Assembly: GCA_036307305.1 (NCBI GenBank)
Contig: JAXJXV010000008.1
Location: forward strand, 1 to 64,000
DNA: 64,000 nt
Reading direction: 5' to 3'
From: SIG607 sp036307305
GTDB taxonomy: Bacteria > Bacillota > Clostridia > Oscillospirales > Acutalibacteraceae
The notes beneath the pieces were generated by a model. It was given only the letters and a program-made list of their open reading frames with translations. It ran no database searches and was not told the origin of the DNA. Positions 8,009 to 16,724 of the stretch are shown here, piece after piece; position 1 is the stretch's first letter, and each line of letters opens with the position of its first letter. A program made the translations under genes and the position numbers.

Positions 8009-8049
8009 AAAAAGGTCGCCTGAGAACAAAACTCAGACGACCTTTTATC
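8006..8049 (+). terminator. terminator, left copy of a 44-bp direct repeat
   Basis: AAAAGGTCGCCTGAG (8010-8024) pairs with CTCAGACGACCTTTT (8032-8046). It closes the marR operon on the plus strand and, being nearly symmetric, also the minus-strand AIM24-like gene. It is identical except for one base to 14449-14492. Confidence 0.85.
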
Positions 8050-8070
8050 TTTCTATAACAACATGTTTGG

Positions 8071-8796
8071 TTAGTCTCCCAAGCGGATATTGATTCCACC
8101 GCCGGAATTATTATCGTTATTGATATTTAGATACGGTGTGAGGCACTGTGCTGTGTTGATAACAGGCATAGACTGGATATATACCTTACCGGGACCGGTG
8201 ATTCTCGTATTAAACAATCCCTCGCCACCGAAAAAGATATTCTTAACACCTTTAACGGTTTCAATATCCATCGTACAGCTCTCACTCATTGCTGCGAGGT
8301 ATCCGGTATCAACTATGATGCTTTGGCCGACTCCAAGGTCATATTCCTTGCAATAACCATCGATCTCCAAAAATACAAGGCCATCGCCCTTGATTTGCTG
8401 CATAATAAATCCTTCACCGCCGAAGAAGCCTTTGCCCAATTTCTTTTGGAAATACACAGATAATTCCAAACCTTTTTCCATTGCTAAAAAGCCACGCTTT
8501 TGGACAATGATTCCGTTTCCGGGTGTTACGTGGTACGGGATAATGCTTCCGGGGAAAGATGATGCAAAAGCAATCATTCCGGTTCCACCCTGCGCAGAAT
8601 ACTCATTCATAAAGATTGACTCGCCGGAGAACATTCTGCCGAATACCTTTTTAAGTCCCCCACCTGTATTGGTTTCCATATGCATATTGGGGGACATCCA
8701 GCTCATCGCACCGCTTTCGGTACAAAGTGTTTGTCCGGCTTCCGGATAGCAAATTACGACCGGCAGGTTACCGCCTTCAATTTCATATTTAATCAT
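8071..8796 (-). CDS. TIGR00266 / AIM24 family protein
   Basis: A 241-residue glycine-rich beta protein of the AIM24/TIGR00266 family. Typical segments are CTESGAMSWMSPNM near residue 26, FFGGEGFIMQQIKG and FFGGEGLFNTRITGPG. Bacterial members have no settled function; the mitochondrial relative AIM24 affects inner-membrane organisation. It is preceded by the RBS AAGGGA and lies 66 bases downstream of the giant surface protein gene on the same strand. That gap holds a weak inverted repeat (ACGGTGGC...GTCACCGC), possibly a terminator. Confidence 0.85.
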   Translation of the reverse strand: MIKYEIEGGNLPVVICYPEAGQTLCTESGAMSWMSPNMHMETNTGGGLKKVFGRMFSGESIFMNEYSAQGGTGMIAFASSFPGSIIPYHVTPGNGIIVQKRGFLAMEKGLELSVYFQKKLGKGFFGGEGFIMQQIKGDGLVFLEIDGYCKEYDLGVGQSIIVDTGYLAAMSESCTMDIETVKGVKNIFFGGEGLFNTRITGPGKVYIQSMPVINTAQCLTPYLNINNDNNSGGGINIRLGD

Positions 8797-8862
8797 TCAA
8801 ATCAGTCCCTTCGTTTAATTGATGGACGGTGGCAATATTACGTCACCGCCCGTTTCACAAAA

Positions 8863-11800
8863 TTATTTATCTTGAATTTTCTTCTTTCTGTCAATGACAG
8901 TCAGCGTGATAAGTACGCCTCCGCTAATAAATAAGAGTGCAATCCACAACACTATGTTGCTGTTGTCTCCTGTCTGAGGAGAATTGGTATCAGAAGGCTT
9001 ATTTTCCTTCTCAGATTCAATATCTTTTGGAATCTCGGTATATACGGCATTAACAGTTACATCACCGGTAGCTTTATCAATAATGGTATCCCATTTTACT
9101 GTGTAGCCTTCCTTAGTTGGAACTTCCGGCATTACTACGGATTCACCGTGTTTATATGTAAATGTTTTATATATACCGTTTTGATCTTTAAAGGTGATCG
9201 TATAGGTTTTGAGTTCAACACCCTCAACAGTAATTACAAGGTCCTTGGTAGCCACAACAACGACGTTGTTATACTCGGTCAACTCTACAGCCTCACCATT
9301 CACCTTAAGCGCAAAACTATCTGTCTTTTCATAACCTTCTTTGGTCGAAATAGATATATATACCTCACCGCCATGCTCTATGGTTTCAACATCTGTTTCA
9401 AGGGTATAACCTATCTGTTCCGAAGGGATGGTTACAGTGTACTGATTAATGGTATATACAGCGTTGATTACTGTATCGGTTGTGATGTTAACCCCTTCCT
9501 TATCCCATGTCGGTGCGGTCTGTGTATAACCTTCCTTTTCGGGAATTTCCGGAACTGTAGCATCCTTGCCGTGACCTATGGTTTGAGTGGAAACGATAAT
9601 TCCATCGGCTTTGTAGGTTACGGTATAATTTTTCATCACTGTCACAATATAGGTTGTTGTATTACCTGCACGGTCTTTTACAACGACGGTATGCTCTGCA
9701 TTATCGGCAGGAATAAATCCGTAAGTACCTTCAAGAAAGCCCAGTGGTTCGCCGTCGAGGGTTACGCTTTCGATATCATAAAACTGCTCTTCTGATTTGA
9801 TAACGGTTAGATCTCCGTAATAGGTCTTTCCATTTTCAATACCCTCCAAAGTAGGCGCAACATTATCCAGAACAAGACCGTCCGAATTGATATAGGTCAT
9901 ATTTCCGGCATTGTCGGTGACTTTTGCATACACAACATAGCGGTTGTTCGGATTGATCTTGAACGTTCCGTTATATTCCACCCATTCAGTAAGGGTTGCA
10001 AGTTCTTCTAAACTCATCTCACCGGTAGAAAGGTAATATTCAACACAATTTACTCCGCTTCCTGTGTCAGTGGCTGTAATAGTTACATCCTGCGATTCCT
10101 TAAAGAAGATTCCAAAGGTAATGTTGTTGAAAAACGTCGTCCACTTATTGCCTTTCACATCCATTTCAGCTGTTGGTGCTGTAATATCAGCGATACCCTC
10201 AACCGTAATAACGATATCCTCAACCATTCCGACTCGATCAAGCGTAGTTCCGTTGTTGGAAAGATATTGTGTGCGATCGCTTCCGTTTGAAAGAAGTTTA
10301 AACGCGTCGGTCTTGCTATATCCATCATGCAGGGTCAGAGTAATGGTAACATTTCCACCGTAGTCTACCTCGTCGGCTGTGGTCGTTACAGTATAACCAA
10401 CAGTATTCTTCGGAACAGTGATCCTGAGTTTACTTCCTGCAGCAATAGTAATTTCAGTATCAGTAGAAGGATTGTGGTTGCTATCTCCCTGGTAACGAAC
10501 ATAGTATTTACCTGCAGCAAGATTCTCGAGAATACTGTTGTTCACAGCCTCATACGTAGATTCACCTTCTTTGCGGTACTCCATATTGGCTGTAACACCT
10601 GAAATCGTGCCGTCTGCCTTTTTGGAGATAGTTTCATCTGTTTTTGTAATGGTGGCAGGCGCAGCCCTGTCTGCCTTCACTATTGTGAATTCCTTGGTTA
10701 ATGTGCCTGTTAGGATATAGTTACTTGCATCCTCACCGGAAAGAGCAGTGATGCTCGCAACATACGGAGAGTCAGAAGCATTTATCTGTGCGCCGGTCGT
10801 AACAGCTCTTACGTCATCTCCGCTTATGATACCGCTAAGTATGAGTTCAGGGAACTTCTCAGTTCCATCATAAACGAAGACACTATTCCCCCAACCAACG
10901 CTAACTGCTCTGTGTTCAATTTCAAAACTGTGTGATGTAGCCATCAACTTGTAGTTACCGGCTTTTCCTCCAATAATGCCGGTAGCAAAAACGTTATATT
11001 CGCCTGCATTTATTGCGGTGGAAACTTCAATGAAAATCCGATCATTATTAACGGTGTTGACAGGGGTGGCAGTAGGTGATTGTTCTTCACCATTATAAAG
11101 AAGCACTGTGTTGGACCATTCAAGCTCCAATATCTTTTGCTCAACAGTTAGATTCCCTTTCAAAAAAGTAATCGCATAGTTATCTGCGCTAAGACCTTTG
11201 GGAGTAATGTCATACACACCAACGTCTCCATAAAGCATATAACTGTAGTCATAGGTTAACGATCCGTTCAGAACAGACTCATCATCGCCCGAAACAAAGC
11301 CCTCATATTCTACTCCGGCATTTACAGGTGCATCGCCGTAAGTAATGGTATGGTCTTTTGCTTTCACCGTTAACGGTGCCTTTGTGACTGTAACAGTAAG
11401 ATCAACCGTTACTTGCTTATAGTTAGAATCTGCAGGTGTATAGTATGCAGAATGCTGATGTTCTCCAACATTACCAACCTTGGCTGTCGGCGCTCTCCAG
11501 CTCCAACCGTCCGGCAAATCAATCATAAACAATGAGTCGCCATAGGTAGCCGTGAAACCGGTAGGAGTCGTGTAAGAAGGTGTTGCAGGTTCTACAACAA
11601 CGGGAACATCCGCCTCTATGGTTTTATAATTCGAGTCACTAGGTGTGAATACGGCCTTGAAGGTCTTGCTTCCTACATCACCAACGGTCAAAGAGGAATC
11701 TCTCCAACTCCATCCCGAAGGAAGAATAACATCTGCAAGGGTGTCGCCATATGTAGCCACAAGCGAAGTAGGTGTTTCTTCGTTAGGCTCAGCTTCTTTA

Positions 11801-13548
11801 ATAACAAAGTTTACGGATGCAATAGCACTCTCTTTTTGAATCTTTGCAGTAGCTGTTCCTGCGTTTTTGTTATTCTCATAGGTGATTGTTAATTCCCCGC
11901 CTTGCCAGCCTTCAGAATAACCGACTGTTACACATTCTTTTACAGAGCCATCATAAATGACGTCACTAGTAGGTGGGTTCAAGGTTGCCGTTTCAGTGTG
12001 CTCGCAGTCATTTACACACGTCTCAGTAATAATGTTACTGTTCGCTGTATAGGTAAATTCGTGGGTGTGATCAACGGGGAGATTCGTACCGTTGAAGAAA
12101 ACGGGATAGTTATCCGTTCCAATGGTCTGACCCCACACCTGAATAGAACCGTTTGCATTTTGAAGCAGTTCGTAAATCGTACCATTCTTAAACTCTTCAA
12201 CTGTTGATCCAACGATGACCGCTTGCGTACTGTTTTGAACATCTTTTGAATCCAGATAACGACAAACAGAAGGGGCTTCAACATTACCTTCGATTGCATG
12301 GTTGTTGACAAGTTTATTTTTGCCGGGCCAGCTTCCTGCATCTGAAGAAACAATGTAACCAGCAACGCCGTTGGAGACAACTTTGGCATAGTTATGTGTA
12401 TTCTCAACGATACCGTTACCGCCATTACCTGCAATGCCGCCTGCATAAGATGTGCCGGTTACAAGACCTGCATTGTAGCAGTTTATGATCTTATCCGAAC
12501 TATTATAAGGTCTTACAGCAGCAATGCCGCCCACGTTAGAACCACTGATGGTTCCTGTGTTATAAGAATTCGAAATACTAACATAACTGGACCGTTCACC
12601 ATAGCCGGAAATACCGCCTGCGTAAATAGATGAAGTAATGCTTCCGGTATTTGCACAACCGGTCACCTGTACAGTTGCAGTTTTCGGTCCTGCAACAATA
12701 CCTGCAGCCGCGCAGTATCTACCCGCATTTGCAGAAGCAGATGCTGCGTTGGAGCAATCGCTGATGGTGCCACCTCTGGAAACACCGCAGACGCCAGCAA
12801 CCCAAGAGTCATTGGTGTTGCCAGGGTTGGCGCCTGTCACTTCACCGGATGTTACTTTGCAGTTTGTAATGGTGCCTTCATTTTGTGCCATAAGACCTGC
12901 AGCAATATATTTACTGCTGATGCTCACATTGGATGCGGTACAGCCGGTTACGGTTCCATAATTCTCGATAACCAAACCTGCCGCATAACTTGTGGTAGTA
13001 ATGGTGGCATTGGAAATGGTGCAGTTTTCTATGGTGCCTTTATTATGGTACACGATGCCTGCTGCATAACTTCCGCTTGTAATTGTTACATTGGAAACGG
13101 TTAAGTTCGTCAACTTACCGTTGGTACCAATATAACCGAAAAGAGCGTTTTTACTTACCTTTGAAATGTTCGATATTGTTTTATTATTACCATCAAAGTA
13201 ACCGTCAAAATAGTACTTCGAACTAGAAGTACCGATGGATATCCAACTTTTTGTATCGCCATCCAAGTCAAGGTTTGCACCCAGCTTGAAATGGACACCG
13301 TTATATTGCGTGCCACTATTAACGTTCGATGCTAACTTCGCAAGTTGTGCTGCTGTCATGATGACATACGGATCCGCTGCTGTGCCACTTCCGCTTTCCC
13401 ATGCCTGAGATGCAGTACTGCCATTCCAAACATCATCTGCCGCTGCGGCACTTACGGTAAACCCGGTGATCGGCATCATACCAAGCACCATCACAAGCGC
13501 AAGCAATAAGCTCATAATCCTATTTGAAAGTCTGAATTTTGTTTTCAT
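8863..13548 (-). CDS. giant cell-wall-anchored GLUG/MBG/InlB-repeat surface protein
   Basis: A 1561-residue secreted protein. Residues 1-36 are a signal peptide (hydrophobic LLLALVMVLGMM, then a VSAAA cleavage region). Residues about 110-440 hold GLUG-like repeats (IENCTISNATI, VTGCTASNVSI and similar). The middle carries repeated beta domains with TYGD...LPDGWSW and MBG-like motifs, then Ig-like modules with DNAGN/DRAGN. The C-terminal part has InlB B-like GYT...WD repeats. The sorting signal SPQTGD begins at residue 1523, followed by a membrane segment and an RKKK tail; it deviates from LPXTG. It probably acts in adhesion. TetR is encoded just upstream. The sortase is not in the window. Confidence 0.85.
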   Translation of the reverse strand: MKTKFRLSNRIMSLLLALVMVLGMMPITGFTVSAAAADDVWNGSTASQAWESGSGTAADPYVIMTAAQLAKLASNVNSGTQYNGVHFKLGANLDLDGDTKSWISIGTSSSKYYFDGYFDGNNKTISNISKVSKNALFGYIGTNGKLTNLTVSNVTITSGSYAAGIVYHNKGTIENCTISNATITTTSYAAGLVIENYGTVTGCTASNVSISSKYIAAGLMAQNEGTITNCKVTSGEVTGANPGNTNDSWVAGVCGVSRGGTISDCSNAASASANAGRYCAAAGIVAGPKTATVQVTGCANTGSITSSIYAGGISGYGERSSYVSISNSYNTGTISGSNVGGIAAVRPYNSSDKIINCYNAGLVTGTSYAGGIAGNGGNGIVENTHNYAKVVSNGVAGYIVSSDAGSWPGKNKLVNNHAIEGNVEAPSVCRYLDSKDVQNSTQAVIVGSTVEEFKNGTIYELLQNANGSIQVWGQTIGTDNYPVFFNGTNLPVDHTHEFTYTANSNIITETCVNDCEHTETATLNPPTSDVIYDGSVKECVTVGYSEGWQGGELTITYENNKNAGTATAKIQKESAIASVNFVIKEAEPNEETPTSLVATYGDTLADVILPSGWSWRDSSLTVGDVGSKTFKAVFTPSDSNYKTIEADVPVVVEPATPSYTTPTGFTATYGDSLFMIDLPDGWSWRAPTAKVGNVGEHQHSAYYTPADSNYKQVTVDLTVTVTKAPLTVKAKDHTITYGDAPVNAGVEYEGFVSGDDESVLNGSLTYDYSYMLYGDVGVYDITPKGLSADNYAITFLKGNLTVEQKILELEWSNTVLLYNGEEQSPTATPVNTVNNDRIFIEVSTAINAGEYNVFATGIIGGKAGNYKLMATSHSFEIEHRAVSVGWGNSVFVYDGTEKFPELILSGIISGDDVRAVTTGAQINASDSPYVASITALSGEDASNYILTGTLTKEFTIVKADRAAPATITKTDETISKKADGTISGVTANMEYRKEGESTYEAVNNSILENLAAGKYYVRYQGDSNHNPSTDTEITIAAGSKLRITVPKNTVGYTVTTTADEVDYGGNVTITLTLHDGYSKTDAFKLLSNGSDRTQYLSNNGTTLDRVGMVEDIVITVEGIADITAPTAEMDVKGNKWTTFFNNITFGIFFKESQDVTITATDTGSGVNCVEYYLSTGEMSLEELATLTEWVEYNGTFKINPNNRYVVYAKVTDNAGNMTYINSDGLVLDNVAPTLEGIENGKTYYGDLTVIKSEEQFYDIESVTLDGEPLGFLEGTYGFIPADNAEHTVVVKDRAGNTTTYIVTVMKNYTVTYKADGIIVSTQTIGHGKDATVPEIPEKEGYTQTAPTWDKEGVNITTDTVINAVYTINQYTVTIPSEQIGYTLETDVETIEHGGEVYISISTKEGYEKTDSFALKVNGEAVELTEYNNVVVVATKDLVITVEGVELKTYTITFKDQNGIYKTFTYKHGESVVMPEVPTKEGYTVKWDTIIDKATGDVTVNAVYTEIPKDIESEKENKPSDTNSPQTGDNSNIVLWIALLFISGGVLITLTVIDRKKKIQDK

Positions 13549-13610
13549 GTCGTTTCCTCCAGGTAGGGGTTATAGGGATTGGCGTTTCGCCGTTGTTAAT
13601 TTTTGTAAAT

Positions 13611-14309
13611 TTACTTTCGTTTCATCAGATCAAGAAGCGCTTGTTCTGTGGTTTGGTCTACGTATTTTCTGAATTTTTTCAATGTTTCCATACCAAGTTT
13701 TTGATAATTCATCGAAAGCACCTTTTCTATTTTCTTGTTTCGAATCTCTTTGGGCACATTATAAATTGAGAGAATGGTCCTAATGGCTCCGGCAACGCGA
13801 AGTTCCAAAGAAGTCGATTTTTCAGTTGTGAACAGTGTTGCATATTCAATGCCCGAAACTAAGGTTTCTGCTTCCTCAAAATAATCATCGTTCCAATCAG
13901 GACAATATTCTCGAAACACTTCCTTTGCACGTTCCTTGTCATGTTTCCGAATTAAATTCATACATATCTCGCTTTGATAGGCAGAGACAAAAAAATCCTT
14001 TGCAACCTCATCCTGCTCACAAGCAGACGCGATCGTCAAAAGTTCCAGGCATAATGCCATTATGGAGCTATTTCCCTCATCCGTTTCGTCCTTCATCAAT
14101 TTCCACTGATACCCACAAAGCATTTCTACAAGCTCTGCAAGCATGTGATCCTTTGAAGGAAAATGGAAGGTCATATTTCCTGTGCTCATATTTAATGACT
14201 TAGCCATGGAAGCAACCGTTGTCTTTGTGTAACCTTCGTTCAGAAAACGGTTTGCCGCAACTCGTACAATCTCATTTCTTGTAAGCTCTGCCCTGTCAAC
14301 TCTTATCAT
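13611..14309 (-). CDS. TetR/AcrR-family transcriptional regulator
   Basis: A 232-residue regulator with an N-terminal HTH: residues about 10-55 contain RNEIVRVAANRFLNEGYTKT followed by TVASMAKSLNMSTGNMTFHF. The remainder is a helical ligand-binding domain without a recognisable ligand class. The RBS AAGGAGG precedes the ATG. It is transcribed in the same direction as the surface protein gene, 62 bases upstream of it, so it may regulate and be co-transcribed with the adhesin. Confidence 0.88.
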   Translation of the reverse strand: MIRVDRAELTRNEIVRVAANRFLNEGYTKTTVASMAKSLNMSTGNMTFHFPSKDHMLAELVEMLCGYQWKLMKDETDEGNSSIMALCLELLTIASACEQDEVAKDFFVSAYQSEICMNLIRKHDKERAKEVFREYCPDWNDDYFEEAETLVSGIEYATLFTTEKSTSLELRVAGAIRTILSIYNVPKEIRNKKIEKVLSMNYQKLGMETLKKFRKYVDQTTEQALLDLMKRK

Positions 14310-14372
14310 TTATAACGGCCTCCTTAGAATTTTTATTGCAGAGGATTTGTTTTCGTTTTAGTTCGCCTGTTT

Positions 14373-14401
14373 ATTTTAGCATATATCCTATAAATTAGCA
14401 A
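14373..14401 (-). promoter_or_regulatory. promoter of the TetR gene
   Basis: On the minus strand, TTGCTA (14396-14401), a 17-base spacer, and TAAAAT (14373-14378). A leader of about 60 bases precedes the TetR start. Confidence 0.6.
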
Positions 14402-14448
14402 GAGGAAATTTAAAATTATTTTCTCCCTAAAGTTAACACGACATAAAA

Positions 14449-14492
14449 TAAAAAAAGGTCGCCTGAAAACAAAACTCAGACGACCTTTTATC
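14449..14492 (-). terminator. terminator of HU gene, right copy of the 44-bp repeat
   Basis: AAAAGGTCGCCTGA (14453-14466) pairs with TCAGACGACCTTTT (14476-14489). It lies directly after the HU stop codon and differs from 8006-8049 by one base. Confidence 0.85.
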
Positions 14493-14501
14493 ATATGCGC
14501 A

Positions 14502-14777
14502 TTATTTATTCACAGCATCCTTAAGAGCTTTACCAGCCTTGAAAGCAGGAGCCTTGCAAGCTGCAATCGTTACAGTCTCGCCGGTCTGAGGATTCTTGCC
14601 GGTACGTTCACCACGCTCGCGTGCCTCAAAGGTTCCAAAGCCGATAAGCTGAACCTTATCCCCTGCCGCCATAGCGTCAGTGATTTTTTCAAAGGTTGCT
14701 TTGATTACTGCATCGGTATCCTTTTTAGAAACGCCTGTTGCTTCTGCAACTGCTGCAATAAGTTCATTTTTATTCAT
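14502..14777 (-). CDS. hup: HU-family DNA-binding protein
   Basis: A 91-residue histone-like protein that bends DNA as a dimer. It begins MNKNELIAAVAEATG and contains GFGTFEARERGERTGKNPQT, the DNA-binding arm with the intercalating Pro, and ends in KAGKALKDAVNK. Length and motifs are fully standard. Its promoter at 14822-14850 is a perfect consensus. It is monocistronic and closed by the repeated terminator. On a conjugative element, a private HU could assist recombination or DNA processing; it could equally be the chromosomal copy captured with cargo. Confidence 0.93.
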   Translation of the reverse strand: MNKNELIAAVAEATGVSKKDTDAVIKATFEKITDAMAAGDKVQLIGFGTFEARERGERTGKNPQTGETVTIAACKAPAFKAGKALKDAVNK

Positions 14778-14821
14778 AATTACTCCTCCAAATTTCGGCT
14801 TTTATGCCAAATATTTTTATT

Positions 14822-14850
14822 ATTATACCATTTTTGTCCACTTTTGTCAA
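14822..14850 (-). promoter_or_regulatory. consensus promoter of the HU gene
   Basis: On the minus strand, TTGACA (14845-14850), exactly 17 bases, and TATAAT (14822-14827). Confidence 0.85.
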
Positions 14851-14886
14851 TTATCGTGCATTTTAAGCGGAATTCACGCTATTTGG

Positions 14887-15288
14887 TTAATTTTTAAGAA
14901 TCAATCTTGCAATTACATCCTCATAAGAAACAAACGGATTATCCCAATACCGAGAATCATGGGAGTTGTCTGCATTGTCTCCAAGCACATAGAAACTGTT
15001 CTTCGGCACAGTCACTATGGTATTTTGATGAACGAGGCTATCACCTTCACATGCTGCTATCCTCTTCACGAGATAAGAGCCATCGTGGCTAAAGATGATG
15101 ATATCACCATTCTGCAGATCATCAAAACACCTGAGCCCAAGAATAAGGCTCCCTGCTTCCAATGTAGGTTCCATAGACTCTGTAGGGACATACCCGAGAA
15201 AGAAGATGCTATGAAAGAGAATGACTACGGTCAATGTTATTGCGACCGGTATGATAAAAGGGCGAATCTTTTTGAACAACAATTTCAT
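14887..15288 (-). CDS. signal peptidase I (small)
   Basis: Membrane-bound type I signal peptidase that cleaves Sec signal peptides outside the cell membrane. Residues about 9-29 form one membrane anchor. The catalytic Ser is in PTESMEPT and the catalytic Lys in LVKRIAACEGD; YVLGDNADNSHDSRYWD is conserved box E. It is 133 residues, at the short end of the family. I start at ATG 15288, after GGAGG, rather than at the in-frame TTG at 15300, which lies inside that RBS. Being near genes for two giant secreted surface proteins suggests a dedicated export role. Confidence 0.88.
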   Translation of the reverse strand: MKLLFKKIRPFIIPVAITLTVVILFHSIFFLGYVPTESMEPTLEAGSLILGLRCFDDLQNGDIIIFSHDGSYLVKRIAACEGDSLVHQNTIVTVPKNSFYVLGDNADNSHDSRYWDNPFVSYEDVIARLILKN

Positions 15289-15342
15289 AGTTACCTCCAA
15301 ATGAAAAGAGACGCCAAAGATTAGTCCTTAGCGTCTCTTACT

Positions 15343-15879
15343 TTACCTATTGCCTGCCAGTTCAAGGACATCTTTCCTTGACTTAAGGAATTTACGTGCC
15401 TTGGATATCCAGGCAGCTACTACTTTATCGGTGGCACCCATCTGCTCTCCGATCTCTCTGCAGGTGAAACCATCGGCCATCAGTTTGATAGCTTCGATGC
15501 CTTTGACAGTGGATGGCGGAGCTTCAAGCTTTGCTTTATCCAAAGCCTGGTCAATTGCTATACCCAGTGCCAAATCGTTTTCATCTGTCTCTGCAGTATA
15601 CGGTGACACGTCGTAAGTAACCTCGTTAGCTTGGCGACGGGTCGAGTAGATCAGGGCATCACATATCTGATTCCAAATCAGTCTGTAGGCATAGGTCGAG
15701 AAGTTGCCGCCTTTGTCCGTCGCGGCAGCTTTGCAAAGACCGATGCATCCAATCTGGAATAGATCATCTCGGGAATAGATTCCCATCTGATACGGACCGT
15801 GAACCTTGTCATTGATTACCTTGTGTACCAGACCGAGATTTTCTTCCACCTTTCTTTGAGCTTCTGCATTTAGTTTCAT
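15343..15879 (-). CDS. sigma-70-like RNA polymerase sigma factor
   Basis: A 178-residue protein with a sigma region 2-like part (RDDLFQIGCIGLCKAAATDK, then FSTYAYRLIWNQICDAL, residues about 37-75) and a C-terminal region 4-like HTH (GFTCREIGEQMGATDKVVAAW). Such short sigma-like proteins are frequent on clostridial conjugative elements and may direct transcription of element operons. Its start overlaps the stop of the zinc-ribbon gene by four bases (ATGA), indicating translational coupling. I recognise no specific sigma subgroup. Confidence 0.82.
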   Translation of the reverse strand: MKLNAEAQRKVEENLGLVHKVINDKVHGPYQMGIYSRDDLFQIGCIGLCKAAATDKGGNFSTYAYRLIWNQICDALIYSTRRQANEVTYDVSPYTAETDENDLALGIAIDQALDKAKLEAPPSTVKGIEAIKLMADGFTCREIGEQMGATDKVVAAWISKARKFLKSRKDVLELAGNR

Positions 15880-16349
15880 GATGCCGCTGCACCTCCTCTG
15901 AGGACTTGAAATCGCGGAACCTGGTTGATTCTTCGCGACCTGTCCAGAAGCTTACGGCTCTCCTCGATAACAAGCTTGCAGTAATACTCGCCGAGATGAC
16001 CGATGTGTGCCTCGGACAGAGGCGCCATAATCAAGTCTGCGAGCCACTGATATGCATCCTGCTTGCTCATGTAACCCGAGAGATGAAGCTGATCAAAATA
16101 ATGGTGAGCTGTTCTGCGTAAAGAACGGAGCTCGTGATTGGCCAGACTACCGACCGGGATATTGGTGCCGGCGTGAACTCTGACATATGCATCGCATTCA
16201 GGAAAGTTGCTGCACACGTACAGCATGGTACCTTTCTTATTCTCGTGATAAATTCCATCTGCGCTGCGATAAACAACCGTACTGCCGCAATATGGACAGC
16301 GCATGCTGCTTGCGTTAAATCCCTTTCTTTTTTTCTTATTCTTATTCAT
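15876..16349 (-). CDS. zinc-finger-containing protein
   Basis: A 157-residue protein with a topoisomerase-type zinc ribbon: residues about 15-50 hold RCPYCGSTVVYRSADG and VCSNFPECDAYV (two CxxC-like pairs). The C-terminal half is helical and basic. It resembles proteins annotated as zinc-finger-containing (DUF3268-like) on mobile elements. I start at ATG 16349, behind GGAGGA. The frame is open back to 16436, but that extension runs through a terminator hairpin and is not credible. It is coupled to the sigma-like gene. It probably binds nucleic acid; the role is unknown. Confidence 0.75.
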   Translation of the reverse strand: MNKNKKKRKGFNASSMRCPYCGSTVVYRSADGIYHENKKGTMLYVCSNFPECDAYVRVHAGTNIPVGSLANHELRSLRRTAHHYFDQLHLSGYMSKQDAYQWLADLIMAPLSEAHIGHLGEYYCKLVIEESRKLLDRSRRINQVPRFQVLRGGAAAS

Positions 16350-16371
16350 CGTAGATCCTCCGATTAGATAA

Positions 16372-16477
16372 AGAAAAAAGCCGGAAGGTCTGCAAAACAA
16401 ATAAACAGAGCCAAGCGCTGGAGTTCTATGTCTCATCCAGCATTTGACTCTGTAATATTCGAGCAGCCTTCCGGCTT
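16372..16477 (-). terminator. 100-nt two-tier hairpin ending in a T-run (leader attenuator or sRNA end)
   Basis: AAGCCGGAAGG...CTGC (16378-16393) pairs with GCAGCCTTCCGGCTT (16463-16477). Inside, ACAGAGCCAAGCGCTGGA pairs imperfectly with TCCAGCATTTGACTCTGT. On the minus strand the outer stem is followed by TTTTTTCTTT. It lies about 20-120 bases before the zinc-ribbon start codon, so it would stop transcription from the 16614-16642 promoter unless relieved. Confidence 0.7.
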
Positions 16478-16613
16478 AATATTCAATTGACCTGCGTTGT
16501 TGTGGATCTGCTCATTGCGCAAGATCCGTAACGGATCCCTGATTCCCTTGAACCAGGTCTGACGTTAACCTTAAACGTTCCGAGAGCCTGAACGCAAGCC
16601 CTGCCACGACTAT

Positions 16614-16642
16614 AGTATAGCCGATTAGGTGCGATTTGTCAA
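16614..16642 (-). promoter_or_regulatory. consensus promoter of the zinc-ribbon/sigma operon
   Basis: On the minus strand, TTGACA (16637-16642), 17 bases, and TATACT (16614-16619). The leader from here to the ATG at 16349 is about 260 bases and has no gene. The 13-base repeat ATTAGGTGCGATT lies in the spacer. Confidence 0.8.
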
Positions 16643-16700
16643 GCCTTTTCGTAACATTTACAGATTATTCACAACAAAATGGTGCTTATTAGGTGCGATT
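16624..16700. repeat. 13-bp direct repeat, possible operator
   Basis: ATTAGGTGCGATT occurs exactly at 16624-16636 (inside the promoter spacer) and 16688-16700. The copies are 64 bases apart, and I noticed no other copy in the window. This gene-free stretch between 16477 and 16725 otherwise shows only the promoter. Confidence 0.5.
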
Positions 16701-16724
16701 ACGCCCCAAACTCAGTCTGGAGCG

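Noticed and set aside
16350..16436. N-terminal extension of the zinc-ribbon ORF starting at 16436
   Set aside because: It runs through the terminator hairpin and T-run, while ATG 16349 has a proper GGAGGA RBS.
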